Source of the DNA: Colwellia sp.
GTDB lineage: Bacteria; Pseudomonadota; Gammaproteobacteria; Enterobacterales; Alteromonadaceae
Assembly (NCBI GenBank): GCA_013215295.1
Contig: JABSOZ010000019.1
Span: forward strand, 1-64,000
Direction of reading: 5' to 3'
Length of the DNA: 64,000 nucleotides
Position 1 is the first letter of the stretch. Every line of letters starts with the position of its first letter. Positions 47,233 to 56,704 of the stretch are shown here, in pieces. A program made the translations under genes and the position numbers. The notes beneath the pieces were generated by a model, which saw only the letters and a list, made by a program, of their open reading frames with translations, did not search any database and had not been told where the DNA came from.

Positions 47233-47278
47233 ATATGTTCTATTGTTGGCATAGTTAAATAATAATAAAAGTAGAAAT

Positions 47279-48874
47279 ATGTCAAATTCAATATCTACCA
47301 GTGTTTTTTATGCTGTTGTTGTCGCCTTAGGTGGTTTTATCTTTGGCTTTGATGCTTCGGTGATTTCCGGTGTAGTGGGTTTTGTCACTACTGAGTTTCA
47401 GCTAAACGAATGGCAACAAGGCTTTGTGGTGAGTGCTCCGACTTTAGGGGCAGTGATTGGTTCGCTGTTTGCTGGGCCTTTGTCTGACTTATATGGTCGG
47501 AAAAAAATTCTTATCGCTATTGCTGCTTTATATGTAATCTCTGCGATACTTTCTGCTTTTGCGGTTAGTTACACTATGCTGGTTGCAGCGAGGATGATCG
47601 GCGGCTTAGCTTTTGCCTCTTTGGTCTTAGCCCCTATGTATATTGCCGAAATTTCACCGGCGAAATATAGAGGCAAGATGATTTCAATTAACCAATTCAA
47701 TATTGTCGTTGGTTTTTCAGTGGCTTATTTTGCTAATTACTACTTGTTACAAATGAGTGGCGGTGCAAGTGAGCTTGCGACCACGTTAGGCATCACAGAA
47801 AATGTTTGGCGTTGGATGCTAGGTTTGGAAATTTTTCCTGCGCTAATTTATTTTATTTTATTATTCATGATCCCAGAAAGTCCACGTTGGTTAATTTGTA
47901 ATGGACAACAACAAAAAGCAAAACCTATACTCAAAAAGCTTTTTCCAGATCAAGATACACAACAACTGGTGACAGAAATTGAACAGCAACATGGTGATGT
48001 ACTACCGCCACTAATGTCCCGGTTAAAACAGCTGTTTTCTAAGAATATGCGCTTAATCTTAGTGATTGGTTTAGTGGTCGGTATATGTCAACAAATTACG
48101 GGTGTTAACGCTGTCTATTTCTATGCACCGAGTATTTTTGAGCAAAGTGGTATTGGCCAGGATGCTGCTTTTTCACAAGCAATATGGGTAGGTATTATCA
48201 ATGTTGTCTTTACGATTATTGCGATCTTGTTAATTGATCGCTTGGGTAGAAGACCTTTGATGTTAATAGGCTTAGCGGGTGTTGTTATTAGTATGTCTAT
48301 CGCTGCCTATGGTTTTCACCAAGCCAGTTATCAACTAACCAATGAATCTGTTGCAAAATTAACTAGTGAGCAAGTCAGAGAAAATGTTGCCCCAATTATC
48401 GGTGTTACTTACCCATCTGATTTAGCCTTTAAAAAAGCCCTTAATGACAACTTAGGCAAAGAGGTTGCTCGTCAATACCAAGCTGAACTGATTCAAGCGG
48501 CAGCGAATATCAACCCGTTATTGATCATGATTGGCATTCTTGGTTTTGTGGCATCATTTGCTGTTTCTTTAGGTCCGGTGATGTGGGTGCTATTGGCTGA
48601 AATATTTCCAAATCATCTCCGTGGTGTCGGTATAGCTTTTACTGGGTTGGTTAATAGCGCGGTTAGTTTTACTGTGCAATTATTGTTTCCTTGGCAGTTG
48701 GCGACAATAGGTACCGCTTTAACATTTTTAATCTATGGGGTGTTTGCTGTTATTGGCTTTGTCTTGGTTTATAAATTACTACCTGAGACCAAAGGGAAGT
48801 CTTTAGAGGAGTTAGAGCAGGTTTTTCATTCCGATAACAAAGTTAAGCAGGGTCAACCACTGGCAGTGTCGTAA
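47279..48874 (+). CDS. MFS sugar:proton symporter, XylE-like
   Basis: Inner-membrane sugar porter of 531 aa with 12 predicted helices. Motifs: GGFIFGFDASVISG in helix 1, GPLSDLYGRKKILI (loop 2-3), PESPRWLICNG before the central loop, QQITGVNAVYFYAPSIFEQSG in helix 7, DRLGRRPLMLIG (loop 8-9) and PETKGKSLEELE after helix 12. The helix 7 QQITG..N signature is that of D-xylose/glucose permeases. An unusually long insertion (about 360-410) lies between helices 9 and 10. Divergent from xylB and under the same operator type, so xylose import is the most likely role. Confidence 0.92.
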   Translation: MSNSISTSVFYAVVVALGGFIFGFDASVISGVVGFVTTEFQLNEWQQGFVVSAPTLGAVIGSLFAGPLSDLYGRKKILIAIAALYVISAILSAFAVSYTMLVAARMIGGLAFASLVLAPMYIAEISPAKYRGKMISINQFNIVVGFSVAYFANYYLLQMSGGASELATTLGITENVWRWMLGLEIFPALIYFILLFMIPESPRWLICNGQQQKAKPILKKLFPDQDTQQLVTEIEQQHGDVLPPLMSRLKQLFSKNMRLILVIGLVVGICQQITGVNAVYFYAPSIFEQSGIGQDAAFSQAIWVGIINVVFTIIAILLIDRLGRRPLMLIGLAGVVISMSIAAYGFHQASYQLTNESVAKLTSEQVRENVAPIIGVTYPSDLAFKKALNDNLGKEVARQYQAELIQAAANINPLLIMIGILGFVASFAVSLGPVMWVLLAEIFPNHLRGVGIAFTGLVNSAVSFTVQLLFPWQLATIGTALTFLIYGVFAVIGFVLVYKLLPETKGKSLEELEQVFHSDNKVKQGQPLAVS

Positions 48875-48924
48875 CATGCTACTTGCAATTAATTTATTCA
48901 GCTAAATATAAAGAGGGAGTGATA

Positions 48925-49881
48925 ATGAAACAGTTGAATTGGGGAATTATCAGTACCGGTGTTATTGCTGAGCAATTTTGCCAAGACATGAAGTATGTTG
49001 GTAATGGGCAAATATTAGCGGTTGCTGCTCGTCAATTAGCGAGTGCTCAACTGTTTGCTAAAAAACATAGCATTGCAAAGACTTACCAAGGCTATCAACA
49101 GTTATTCGATGACCCCGAGATAGATGTGGTCTATATTGCTACGCCGCATAATCTGCACTTTCAACAGGTTCATGATGCCTTAATGGCTGGGAAATCTGTG
49201 CTTTGCGAAAAGCCGTTCACCGTTAGCTCGAGAGAGTGTCGGCAATTATCTTTGCTAGCAAAAGAAAAAGGCCTGTTTTTAATGGAAGCGATGTGGACTT
49301 ATTTTCTTCCAGCGATGAAAAAAGCGAAACGTTGGGTTGATAGTGGCCGTATTGGCAAAATTAAACATATCAAAGCTGATTTTGGCTATCCATTACCCTA
49401 TGACTCAGAGCGTCGAGAGTGGCATGCTGAACTTGCTGGTGGTTGCTTACTGGAAATGGGTATTTACCCGATTGCGCTCGCGCAATTATTTCTAGGGCAG
49501 CCGATGGAATCTTTAACTGTCAATGCTCAAATGGCGCCAAATGGTGTAGAAAAAGATGTAATCATCATGGCTGAGGTGAATGAAGTGAGGTTAACCTTAG
49601 CCAGTTCTTTCCAATGCAAACTGCAAAATTGGGCCTATATCATTGGAGAGGAAGGCTATATCGCTATCCCTAATTTTTGGCGAGCCGACCAATGCACATT
49701 ATATAAACTTGATGAACAAATCGATCATTTTACCGATGCTCGTCAAAGCCTAGGTTTTAATTATGAAGCCGAAGCGGTTGGTGAGGCGATTTTAAATGGT
49801 CAAATTGAGCATCCGCTGATGCCGCTTGAATTAAGTTATTCATTGCAGCTGCAGATGGAACAGATCAAAGACAAGTTCTAA
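48925..49881 (+). CDS. Gfo/Idh/MocA family oxidoreductase
   Basis: NAD(P)-dependent sugar oxidoreductase of 318 aa. ATG 48925 follows GAGGGAG; the frame from 48883 is too long. Rossmann fold with WGIISTGVIAEQFC, the CEKPFTV motif (catalytic Lys) and a C-terminal alpha/beta domain with GGCLLEMGIYPIALAQLFLG. This architecture matches the dimeric dihydrodiol/D-xylose dehydrogenase group, so oxidation of xylose or a related pentose is possible but unproven. It is located between two sugar porters. Confidence 0.88.
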   Translation: MKQLNWGIISTGVIAEQFCQDMKYVGNGQILAVAARQLASAQLFAKKHSIAKTYQGYQQLFDDPEIDVVYIATPHNLHFQQVHDALMAGKSVLCEKPFTVSSRECRQLSLLAKEKGLFLMEAMWTYFLPAMKKAKRWVDSGRIGKIKHIKADFGYPLPYDSERREWHAELAGGCLLEMGIYPIALAQLFLGQPMESLTVNAQMAPNGVEKDVIIMAEVNEVRLTLASSFQCKLQNWAYIIGEEGYIAIPNFWRADQCTLYKLDEQIDHFTDARQSLGFNYEAEAVGEAILNGQIEHPLMPLELSYSLQLQMEQIKDKF

Positions 49882-49931
49882 CTTAGAGTAGAAAGAGAAA
49901 TAAACAAAACAATAAAAACAGAGATTTTCCT

Positions 49932-51323
49932 ATGAATAAAAATAACCTATTTATTATACTTATTGCCTGTGTTGCTACCATTGGTGGCTTTTTGTTTGGC
50001 TTCGATAGCGGTGTTATTAATGGCACTGTTGATGGATTAAGGCTTGCTTTTAATTCTGATAGCGTAGGGACAGGTTTTAATGTCGCCAGTATGTTACTTG
50101 GCTGCGCTGTCGGTGCTTTTGCTGCCGGTAGGTTGGCAGATAAATTTGGTCGGAAAAACATCTTACTCCTTAGCGCCGTGTTGTTCATCATAAGCGCCTG
50201 GGGAAGCGGTATCTCGGTTACGTCACTTGAGTTTGTTCTTTTTCGAATCATTGGCGGTTTAGCCGTCGGTGCCGCATCGGTCATTGCACCCGCTTACATC
50301 AGCGAAATTGCACCTGCGCAATACCGAGGTATGCTCACTTCTATTCAGCAAGTCGCAATTATTTCAGGTTTATTTTCCGCATTTATTAGTAACTATTTTC
50401 TTGCCGATATTGCAGGCGCTTCGGTAGCTACACTATGGATGGGGTTTGAAGCGTGGCGTTGGATGTTTTGGATTGAATTATTTCCAGCCATTTTGTTTCT
50501 TATCGCCTTGTGCTTTATTCCTGAGAGTCCTAGATATCTGGTGATGAAGCAAGATTTGACTGAGGCTAGTCTTGTTCTTAATCGTTTATTTGGCGAACAA
50601 CAGGGCCAAGAAAAATTAAACGAAATACAAAACTCATTGGCTGCAGATAAACATCAGCCTCAGTTCAGTGATTTAATTGATAAAAGAACCAAAAAGGTGA
50701 GGACTATCGTTTGGCTCGGTATTGGCTTAGCGACATTTCAACAGTTAGTGGGTATAAATGTTGTCTTTTACTATGGCGCAGTGTTATGGCAAGCGGTAGG
50801 TTTTTCCGAATCTGACGCTTTAATGATCAATATCATTAGTGGTGCGGTCAGCCTAATAGCCTGCTTTATCACGCTGTTTTTTATCGATAAAGTTGGTCGA
50901 AAACCATTTTTAATCCTTGGCTCTGTTGGTATGGCGATAACCTTATCGGTATTGGTCATTGCTTTTGTAAAGGCTGATGTTGATATCGATGGGGTGCTTG
51001 ATTTAGGTGCATTGGATACTGTTGCACTTATTGCCGCTAATGCCTACGTTTTCTTTTTTAACTTGTCTTGGGGACCGGTAATGTGGGTGATGTTGGCGGA
51101 AATGTTCCCCAATCAAATCCGCGGTTCTGGTCTTGCTGTTAGTGGTTTTGCCCAATGGTTTGCAAATTTTGTTGTCACCATAACTTTTCCTATCATGCTG
51201 AGTTCGATTGGCTTGGCAGCGGCCTATGGAGCTTATACCGTGTGCGCTTTTCTGTCGATAGTGTTTGTGGTCAAATATGTACATGAGACTAAAGGGATCG
51301 AACTAGAAGAAATGACCGGGTGA
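49932..51323 (+). CDS. MFS sugar:proton symporter (second copy)
   Basis: Twelve-helix sugar porter of 463 aa, shorter than the one at 47279: GGFLFGFDSGVINGT, GRLADKFGRKNILL, PESPRYLVMKQ, FQQLVGINVVFYYGAVLWQAVG, DKVGRKPFLILG and HETKGIELEEM. The helix 7 QQLVGINVVFYYG motif is typical of hexose/pentose porters. With the other porter this gives two carriers in one locus, which may serve xylose and a second sugar such as xylobiose or glucose (inference). The gene ends convergently with the glycosidase gene at 51411. Confidence 0.92.
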   Translation: MNKNNLFIILIACVATIGGFLFGFDSGVINGTVDGLRLAFNSDSVGTGFNVASMLLGCAVGAFAAGRLADKFGRKNILLLSAVLFIISAWGSGISVTSLEFVLFRIIGGLAVGAASVIAPAYISEIAPAQYRGMLTSIQQVAIISGLFSAFISNYFLADIAGASVATLWMGFEAWRWMFWIELFPAILFLIALCFIPESPRYLVMKQDLTEASLVLNRLFGEQQGQEKLNEIQNSLAADKHQPQFSDLIDKRTKKVRTIVWLGIGLATFQQLVGINVVFYYGAVLWQAVGFSESDALMINIISGAVSLIACFITLFFIDKVGRKPFLILGSVGMAITLSVLVIAFVKADVDIDGVLDLGALDTVALIAANAYVFFFNLSWGPVMWVMLAEMFPNQIRGSGLAVSGFAQWFANFVVTITFPIMLSSIGLAAAYGAYTVCAFLSIVFVVKYVHETKGIELEEMTG

Positions 51324-51410
51324 TTACATACCTGCAGCATATCTTTTGTGTTGGTATTTACTGGGGCAGTAAACTAGCGCTCTAGGATTTTATTGAAAAA
51401 GCAACTCAAG

Positions 51411-52754
51411 CTATTTTCCTTTTACATAAAAAGGAAAATTAGCATTGCCTACTTTCCCCTGATCATCATAAACATAGACAAACAAACGGTAGGCTCCTTC
51501 TGTATCTGGCACTTTAAAGCTAATATTGTTCAATCGTTCTTGTTTGGGGGCTGTGGTCATTTTAAGTGGAGTAACTTCTGGCTCTTGCTCAAACGCACCG
51601 CCTTCACTTACTTTTACTACTTCTTTTAATATTTTCCATTGGTAAGTTAACCTGGAGTTTTCTGGATTCGTGACGACTACATTTGCTTTCGCTTGGCTAC
51701 TAGACTTTAGGTAAACACTGTCTTTTGCTGAAAGGCTATTGATGGTTATGGCTTCAGTCATAGGGGCTCTATGTTGAGGATAATGTCCGGTCCAAAAGCG
51801 AGTCATCTCATCAACGCGAGCGTTGGCTTTACCATCTTTATTGAACATGCCGTACCAAGTAGGTGTACGTTCCTGTTTTTGTCCCCATTCAAAGGCAAAA
51901 GCACCAATAATTAAACCCGTGCTATTGTCAGCTAAGCCTAATTGCATTCGCTTTGCCATCGATTTGGCTTTGATGGCGCTGGGTTCTTCTATCGGTTGAC
52001 CCCAGCTTGTGCTTGGCACTTCCCAATGGCCCATTGGACCAAACTCTGTGATCATCACGGGTTTAATGATGTTCGCTGCGATAATTTGTTGTTTTACTTC
52101 TGCTAAATCACCATAGACTTGTACCGAAACAAAATCGACATTCGGCGTTCTAGCGAGCCCATCCGCTAGATGAGACTTTATCACCCCTGCATAGGTATAG
52201 GTTACTGGGTGATGTGGATCTACTTGATGAATATAATCGATAATATCACTAATAGCGTCATAAACTTTGGGGTTAACTGGAATAAGTTGGCCGGACTGAT
52301 CAAATAATAAGTTAGGTTCATTAGCGACCACCCAAACTAGTAGGTTAGGGTGGTCTTTGTATTTATTTACTTGTTCTTTAACCCATTGGAATTGTGCAGC
52401 GACGGCTGCGCTATCATTATAATCAAAGCCATGTAACTGTTTCTTCAGGTCAATACCCATTGCCACCATTAAGCCTAACTCCTCGGCCGCAGCTAGCTCT
52501 TGTTCAGCGTAATCTGTTGACCAAGTTCTAAAACTATTACCTCCAGCAGCTTTTAAAGCTTCAAAATTATGACCATCGGGGTAATTTAGCCCCGCACCTT
52601 TAATGTGAAAAACAGAGCCGTTAAGCCGCAATTGGTATTGGTGGTTTTGTTTGTCAATGCTGACGTGACTGGGAACAGCGGCCTTATCTGTGCTTGCCAA
52701 TGAGCAAGTAGCATGGAAAAGGCAGTAAGCCGAAGTTAAAAATGGATGTTTCAA
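51411..52754 (-). CDS. Clan GH-A glycoside hydrolase-like enzyme (GH2 catalytic-domain type) with C-terminal beta domain
   Basis: Secreted protein of 447 aa. The N-terminal signal is weak (possible core LTSAYCLFHATCSLAS). The TIM barrel contains FHIKGAGLNYPDGHNFEALKAAGGNSFRTWSTD, a catalytic acid/base motif WVVANEPNLLF (Glu of NEP) and a nucleophile motif PVMITEFGPMGHWEV. Both glutamates are typical of clan GH-A; the layout is closest to GH2-like beta-glycosidases or beta-1,3-glucanosyltransferases. The last about 110 residues form a separate beta-sandwich (TYQWKILKEV..., GAYRLFVYVYDDQGKVGNANFPFYV). It is downstream of the GH26-GH43-PhyH genes. A role on beta-1,3-xylan or laminarin is a guess. 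Confidence 0.8.
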   Translation of the reverse strand: MKHPFLTSAYCLFHATCSLASTDKAAVPSHVSIDKQNHQYQLRLNGSVFHIKGAGLNYPDGHNFEALKAAGGNSFRTWSTDYAEQELAAAEELGLMVAMGIDLKKQLHGFDYNDSAAVAAQFQWVKEQVNKYKDHPNLLVWVVANEPNLLFDQSGQLIPVNPKVYDAISDIIDYIHQVDPHHPVTYTYAGVIKSHLADGLARTPNVDFVSVQVYGDLAEVKQQIIAANIIKPVMITEFGPMGHWEVPSTSWGQPIEEPSAIKAKSMAKRMQLGLADNSTGLIIGAFAFEWGQKQERTPTWYGMFNKDGKANARVDEMTRFWTGHYPQHRAPMTEAITINSLSAKDSVYLKSSSQAKANVVVTNPENSRLTYQWKILKEVVKVSEGGAFEQEPEVTPLKMTTAPKQERLNNISFKVPDTEGAYRLFVYVYDDQGKVGNANFPFYVKGK

Positions 52755-52808
52755 GATAATGCCTTTGTTGATAATAGAATTGATGCTGTTATCACGAATT
52801 AAGGTTCG

Positions 52809-53519
52809 TTAGCTTCTTTCTTCTAGTACGCTTGCGGTAGAGAACTGATAAATCATATTTCTATAAATGCCAATATCAGTAATATTTTCGGGTGTGCCCT
52901 TTGGAGCCACTCGGTAGTTAGTTGATACGCGGTATTTACCGGTAACGGGCTTTACCATATGGTAGCAATGGCCATGAAGGAGCACTAAGCTGCCCTTTTT
53001 AGGACTTAATGTCACAGTTTTAGACAGGTCAAAATCTGCCGATAACGACGGTATTAACCCTTGTTTATGAGAGCCTGGTATAACCATGGTTTGCCCGCCA
53101 GTGGTCTCTTGGTCAATATCCATGGTATAAATCAATCGATTAATATTAAATTGTTTTGGGTCAGTTGGCGCACAATCTTGATGCCAGGCTTGCCCGACGG
53201 TGCCTTGTTTAGAAAACATCACCATTGAATATTGCTCATACCAGCCATCCCCTAAGATAGCTTGCGTTAAGGTGCGTAATGTTTCATCTTCACTGACAGT
53301 ATCAAAACAAGTAACCCCTTCGCGTTGAGGAAACCAAGGGATGACCTCAACGGCTGACTTTTCAATAAACTCATCGGTGTGAGCAAATTTAGGTGTCATA
53401 CCAAAGTGACCAATTATTTTTTCATTATATAAGTTTACTAATTCGGCAGGAAAAAAGTCCTCAATATGGATAAAACCATCCCGCCAAAACTGTTTTGCGT
53501 ATTTATGAACGTCTATCAT
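52809..53519 (-). CDS. Phytanoyl-CoA dioxygenase (PhyH) family protein
   Basis: Fe(II)/2-oxoglutarate-dependent oxygenase-like protein of 236 aa with no signal peptide, hence cytoplasmic. Metal-binding H-x-D in GQAWHQDCAPTDP and the distal His in GSLVLLHGHCYHMVKPVTGKYRVSTNYR, with an Arg for 2-oxoglutarate. An oxygenase is unexpected between a GH43 and a clan-A glycosidase. Relatives appear in marine carbohydrate loci, where they might modify or demethylate a sugar, but I cannot name a substrate. It is 22 bp after the GH43 stop and clearly co-transcribed. Confidence 0.88.
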   Translation of the reverse strand: MIDVHKYAKQFWRDGFIHIEDFFPAELVNLYNEKIIGHFGMTPKFAHTDEFIEKSAVEVIPWFPQREGVTCFDTVSEDETLRTLTQAILGDGWYEQYSMVMFSKQGTVGQAWHQDCAPTDPKQFNINRLIYTMDIDQETTGGQTMVIPGSHKQGLIPSLSADFDLSKTVTLSPKKGSLVLLHGHCYHMVKPVTGKYRVSTNYRVAPKGTPENITDIGIYRNMIYQFSTASVLEERS

Positions 53520-53541
53520 TTTGTTCTCTCCTTATTATTCT

Positions 53542-55152
53542 TTACTTATCTATTTCTTGATAATCAAAATATTCAAAATCTGCTTCGAGGTTTTGGCCAC
53601 TAAGATCTTGACAAGTAAGGCCATAAAAAGCACCGGTAAAACAAGGGTGGAAATGTCTTTCAGCATGTTCGACATAGTCATCAGATAAAATGCTACCATC
53701 AAGAATAGGTCCGATTTTTTGCCAATTACCTACAGTCAATGCATAGAAAAATTGTAATTTTTCGCCGTCAAAGTCAGCTTTCAAAAACACTTTATCTATA
53801 CTTGTTATTTCAATGGGTGTTGGATTAGCTTGAGTGGTTTTATGATCATCACAGCTTAAAATGGTCAAATATTTTTTACTTGAGTAGGCACCAAAATCAT
53901 CACCATAAATGTGTAAATAGTGATAATGAACCGTGTTGTAATAGCAGACCAACCCTGCCATTTGCTGAAAATTATCGGGGCTAAATTCTAGGCAAGTTTC
54001 AGCGCTGGTATGGTGGGCTTGAACCCTACGACCGATAAGACTTTGTGCAAAACACGAACTAAGGGACTCTCGACCATAGAGTCTGAGGTAACCAGGACGA
54101 TCGGTCTGATTAACCCAATCCTTGGTTAATGGCACCCTTAATGCCTGAAAGTTGATGTCTATCTCTGTATCGTTAAAGGTTAATCTATTGTTTGCTTGTA
54201 TAAATGGATATTCAGGTAACGCTGGCGCTTCGACTTCTCTACGGGCAGCACGACCACCACAAGCTAGGTATAGCCAATCATCTTCGCGCCATTCAACTTT
54301 TTCAATTGCTGTTTCTCTCCCCGTAATGCACCGGCCGAGTTTGGTTAACGGTCTGCCAGTAAGAAAAACCGCATACCATTCACCACTTTGTGTTTCGACA
54401 AGGTCACCATGCCCCGTTTTTTGCAGGTAGTTGTCGGGATCATTTTTAGCGGTAATGATTGGGTTTTCTGGATGAACCTCATAAGGGCCGGTAATCGACT
54501 TGGCACGCGCTAAGGTCATGCAGTGCTCGTAACTCGTGCCTCCTTCAGCGGTCATTAAGTAGTAATAACCATTGCGCTGGTATATATGCGGCCCTTCGGT
54601 GCGTCCATGCTCAGTACCTGCAAAAATATGATGGATTTTACCGACTAATTGTTTGGACTCTTTATCAAATTCTTGTAGAACCACTCCACCAAAAAATTTG
54701 CCATTGCGGTGATCCATCAGCATATTTAGAAAGTAAGACTTACCATCATCATCATGAAATAGTGATGCATCAAAGCCACTGGCATTTAGGAACGTGGGTT
54801 CAGACCAAGGTCCATTGATATTTTCGGCGGTAACTAAGAAATTAGGGGTATCTTTCCAATCACCATTAAAGCTTTTGACATTAGCATAAAGCAGGTAAAA
54901 AATTCCGTCATGGTGACTTATGCAGGGCGCCCAAACTCCACAAGAATCAGGAACACCTCTCATATCTAATTGTGAAACCCTGTTTAAAGGTTGACCAATG
55001 AGTTGCCAGTTTTTCAAGTCTTTTGAATGATGAATTTGACAACCCGGAAACCATTCAAAGGTAGAGGTAACAATATAATAATCGTCCTCAACTCGAAGGA
55101 TACTAGGGTCAGGATTAAACCCAGTCAAAATAGGATTAATGATTTTACTCAT
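53542..55152 (-). CDS. GH43 family beta-xylosidase-like enzyme
   Basis: Cytoplasmic five-bladed beta-propeller enzyme of 536 aa without signal peptide. Catalytic residues: base Asp15 (GFNPDPSIL), pKa-modulating Asp128 (SGFDASLFHDDDGKSYF) and acid Glu186 (HGRTEGPHI). The C-terminal half is the extra beta-sandwich of the GH43_11 (XynB-like) type (RQ...SLIGRRVQAHHTSAETCLEFSP). Such enzymes release xylose from short xylo-oligosaccharides, here probably those produced by the GH26 enzyme encoded 30 bp upstream. The product enters XylA/XylB directly. Confidence 0.93.
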   Translation of the reverse strand: MSKIINPILTGFNPDPSILRVEDDYYIVTSTFEWFPGCQIHHSKDLKNWQLIGQPLNRVSQLDMRGVPDSCGVWAPCISHHDGIFYLLYANVKSFNGDWKDTPNFLVTAENINGPWSEPTFLNASGFDASLFHDDDGKSYFLNMLMDHRNGKFFGGVVLQEFDKESKQLVGKIHHIFAGTEHGRTEGPHIYQRNGYYYLMTAEGGTSYEHCMTLARAKSITGPYEVHPENPIITAKNDPDNYLQKTGHGDLVETQSGEWYAVFLTGRPLTKLGRCITGRETAIEKVEWREDDWLYLACGGRAARREVEAPALPEYPFIQANNRLTFNDTEIDINFQALRVPLTKDWVNQTDRPGYLRLYGRESLSSCFAQSLIGRRVQAHHTSAETCLEFSPDNFQQMAGLVCYYNTVHYHYLHIYGDDFGAYSSKKYLTILSCDDHKTTQANPTPIEITSIDKVFLKADFDGEKLQFFYALTVGNWQKIGPILDGSILSDDYVEHAERHFHPCFTGAFYGLTCQDLSGQNLEADFEYFDYQEIDK

Positions 55153-55182
55153 AACAATAACTCATGCTCTAAAAGTATAGGA

Positions 55183-56373
55183 TCAGTAATCACTGGTTTG
55201 AATCCAGGTGTTACTATTAGTAATTTGCTCTAACCAACGCGCTTTTATCTCATCATTTGCTTGAATGCGACTATCGCCCCAATTCCCTTGCGAACAACCA
55301 GAGCTTCCCGCGGCAATTCCTTCAGTGCATTGCCACTTGCCTTGAGAATCCCAATGGGTATTGATATAGGCGACGGCTTTTATGACATCGTTATTGGCAT
55401 AAATAAAGTCGAAATAAGGTTGGTACCATGTTTGCCAAATTTGCTCTGCAGTAACAGGCTCTGGCTTGTTTTCTTGAATAACGCTATTGGTTAATTCGCT
55501 GATGCGAAATCCTTGCGGAGCTGATTCAGCAATCATCACCGGCTTTTGGTGCGCTTTCGCAAACACTAACATGGCTTCTTGTACTGCTTGAGGAGTACTC
55601 GGAGGCACATAGTTCCACTGTGATAGGTTACGATAGAAAACTGACATACCTATCCAGTCAACGTATTCATCACCTGGGTACCATGTATTTAGGTGACCGT
55701 CCAAGCTAGTGTCATAAATAGGGTTGCCGTAACTATCCGGCCATGAAGCTGATTGCCACACGGTAGCAATGTTGTCGGCATTTTGTTTGGTGATTGCCTT
55801 CGCTATCCTTTGAAAAGCCAGTTTGTAATCTTTCGGAGTATAACAATTCCAAGGGCCGTCAAACTCGTAACCTATTCGTAAGAATACCTTTCGTGGTGCT
55901 AATGATTTGAAATGCTTGACCATCACGTCAATGGTCTCGTTATATAATCCATTGGCAATATTAGCTTGATGATTTACTTGGTTACAGTTATCAAAAGCTA
56001 AACCGACTGCAATTGATGCATTAGGTGATTCAGCAAGAGTTTTAGTAAAATCCACTGAGCCTGATTGCCAAGAGCTAGGAAGAAAAATTGCTTTCAATGT
56101 TTCACTTGGTTGAGCACTTTTTACCTGGCTGTATAGCGTAACTCCTTCGATATTATCTTCAGGTACTGCCGCAATATAATTGCTGATGGTATCTGAATCT
56201 TGGCCAATAAAGAGCAATATTTTGTTATCAGGAGGCGTGAACTTTCCGGAAATATTGTTAGTTTCTATTTTCGAACTTGTGCTCTTTTGTGGTTGGTTTT
56301 GTTGTCTTTCACAAGCGGTTATCGATATAAAAAAAGATAATACGGTAAAAATAGCAAAGGTATTTTTCATCAT
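55183..56373 (-). CDS. GH26 family lipoprotein, beta-1,3-xylanase-like
   Basis: Lipoprotein of 396 aa (lipobox SITAC, Cys21). The (beta/alpha)8 barrel starts KILLFIGQDSDTISNYI. Acid/base Glu170 lies in LRIGYEFDGPWNCY and nucleophile Glu283 in KPVMIAESAPQG. The GYEFDG rather than WHEMNG form fits the beta-1,3-xylanase branch of GH26, not mannanases. The neighbours (GH43, xylose pathway) support xylan over mannan. The lipid anchor suggests an outer-membrane enzyme cutting imported or surface chains. It begins a four-gene run (GH26, GH43, PhyH, clan-A glycosidase) and is preceded by two operators. Confidence 0.85.
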   Translation of the reverse strand: MMKNTFAIFTVLSFFISITACERQQNQPQKSTSSKIETNNISGKFTPPDNKILLFIGQDSDTISNYIAAVPEDNIEGVTLYSQVKSAQPSETLKAIFLPSSWQSGSVDFTKTLAESPNASIAVGLAFDNCNQVNHQANIANGLYNETIDVMVKHFKSLAPRKVFLRIGYEFDGPWNCYTPKDYKLAFQRIAKAITKQNADNIATVWQSASWPDSYGNPIYDTSLDGHLNTWYPGDEYVDWIGMSVFYRNLSQWNYVPPSTPQAVQEAMLVFAKAHQKPVMIAESAPQGFRISELTNSVIQENKPEPVTAEQIWQTWYQPYFDFIYANNDVIKAVAYINTHWDSQGKWQCTEGIAAGSSGCSQGNWGDSRIQANDEIKARWLEQITNSNTWIQTSDY

Positions 56374-56408
56374 TTTTATGTGCCTTTGGATAATAAATTG
56401 AGCTTTTC

Positions 56409-56422
56409 TGTTAGCGCTATCA
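56409..56422. promoter_or_regulatory. LacI-type operator upstream of GH26 gene
   Basis: TGTTAGCGCTATCA, 36 bp before the GH26 start; one mismatch to the dyad. Confidence 0.75.
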
Positions 56423-56652
56423 TATTGTTCTTTGTTAAAGTGAAAGTCAACCTCATTTTTAGGAGAATAACAATTTACTTAACCAATATTAGTTAGCCTT
56501 GACATATTTATGATTGTCTATTGGTTTTATGCCTATAAACCCACTTCAGCGTAATTATTGGTGTTAAATTGTTGGCCAGATGCTAAGGATATCTTTAAAT
56601 AAATATTAGTTTCATTCTTTTTCGCTGCTAGCTTTGTTTATTGTGGTGCTAT

Positions 56653-56666
56653 TGGGAGCGCTAACA
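56653..56666. promoter_or_regulatory. Second LacI-type operator between GH26 and the regulator gene
   Basis: TGGGAGCGCTAACA at 56653-56666, 244 bp upstream of the first site. Paired sites at this distance would allow looping by a tetrameric regulator. Nothing else is recognisable in the 331-bp gap. Confidence 0.6.
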
Positions 56667-56704
56667 TATTTCTTTAATAGGTTTGCTATTGATTAGGAAA
56701 ATAT

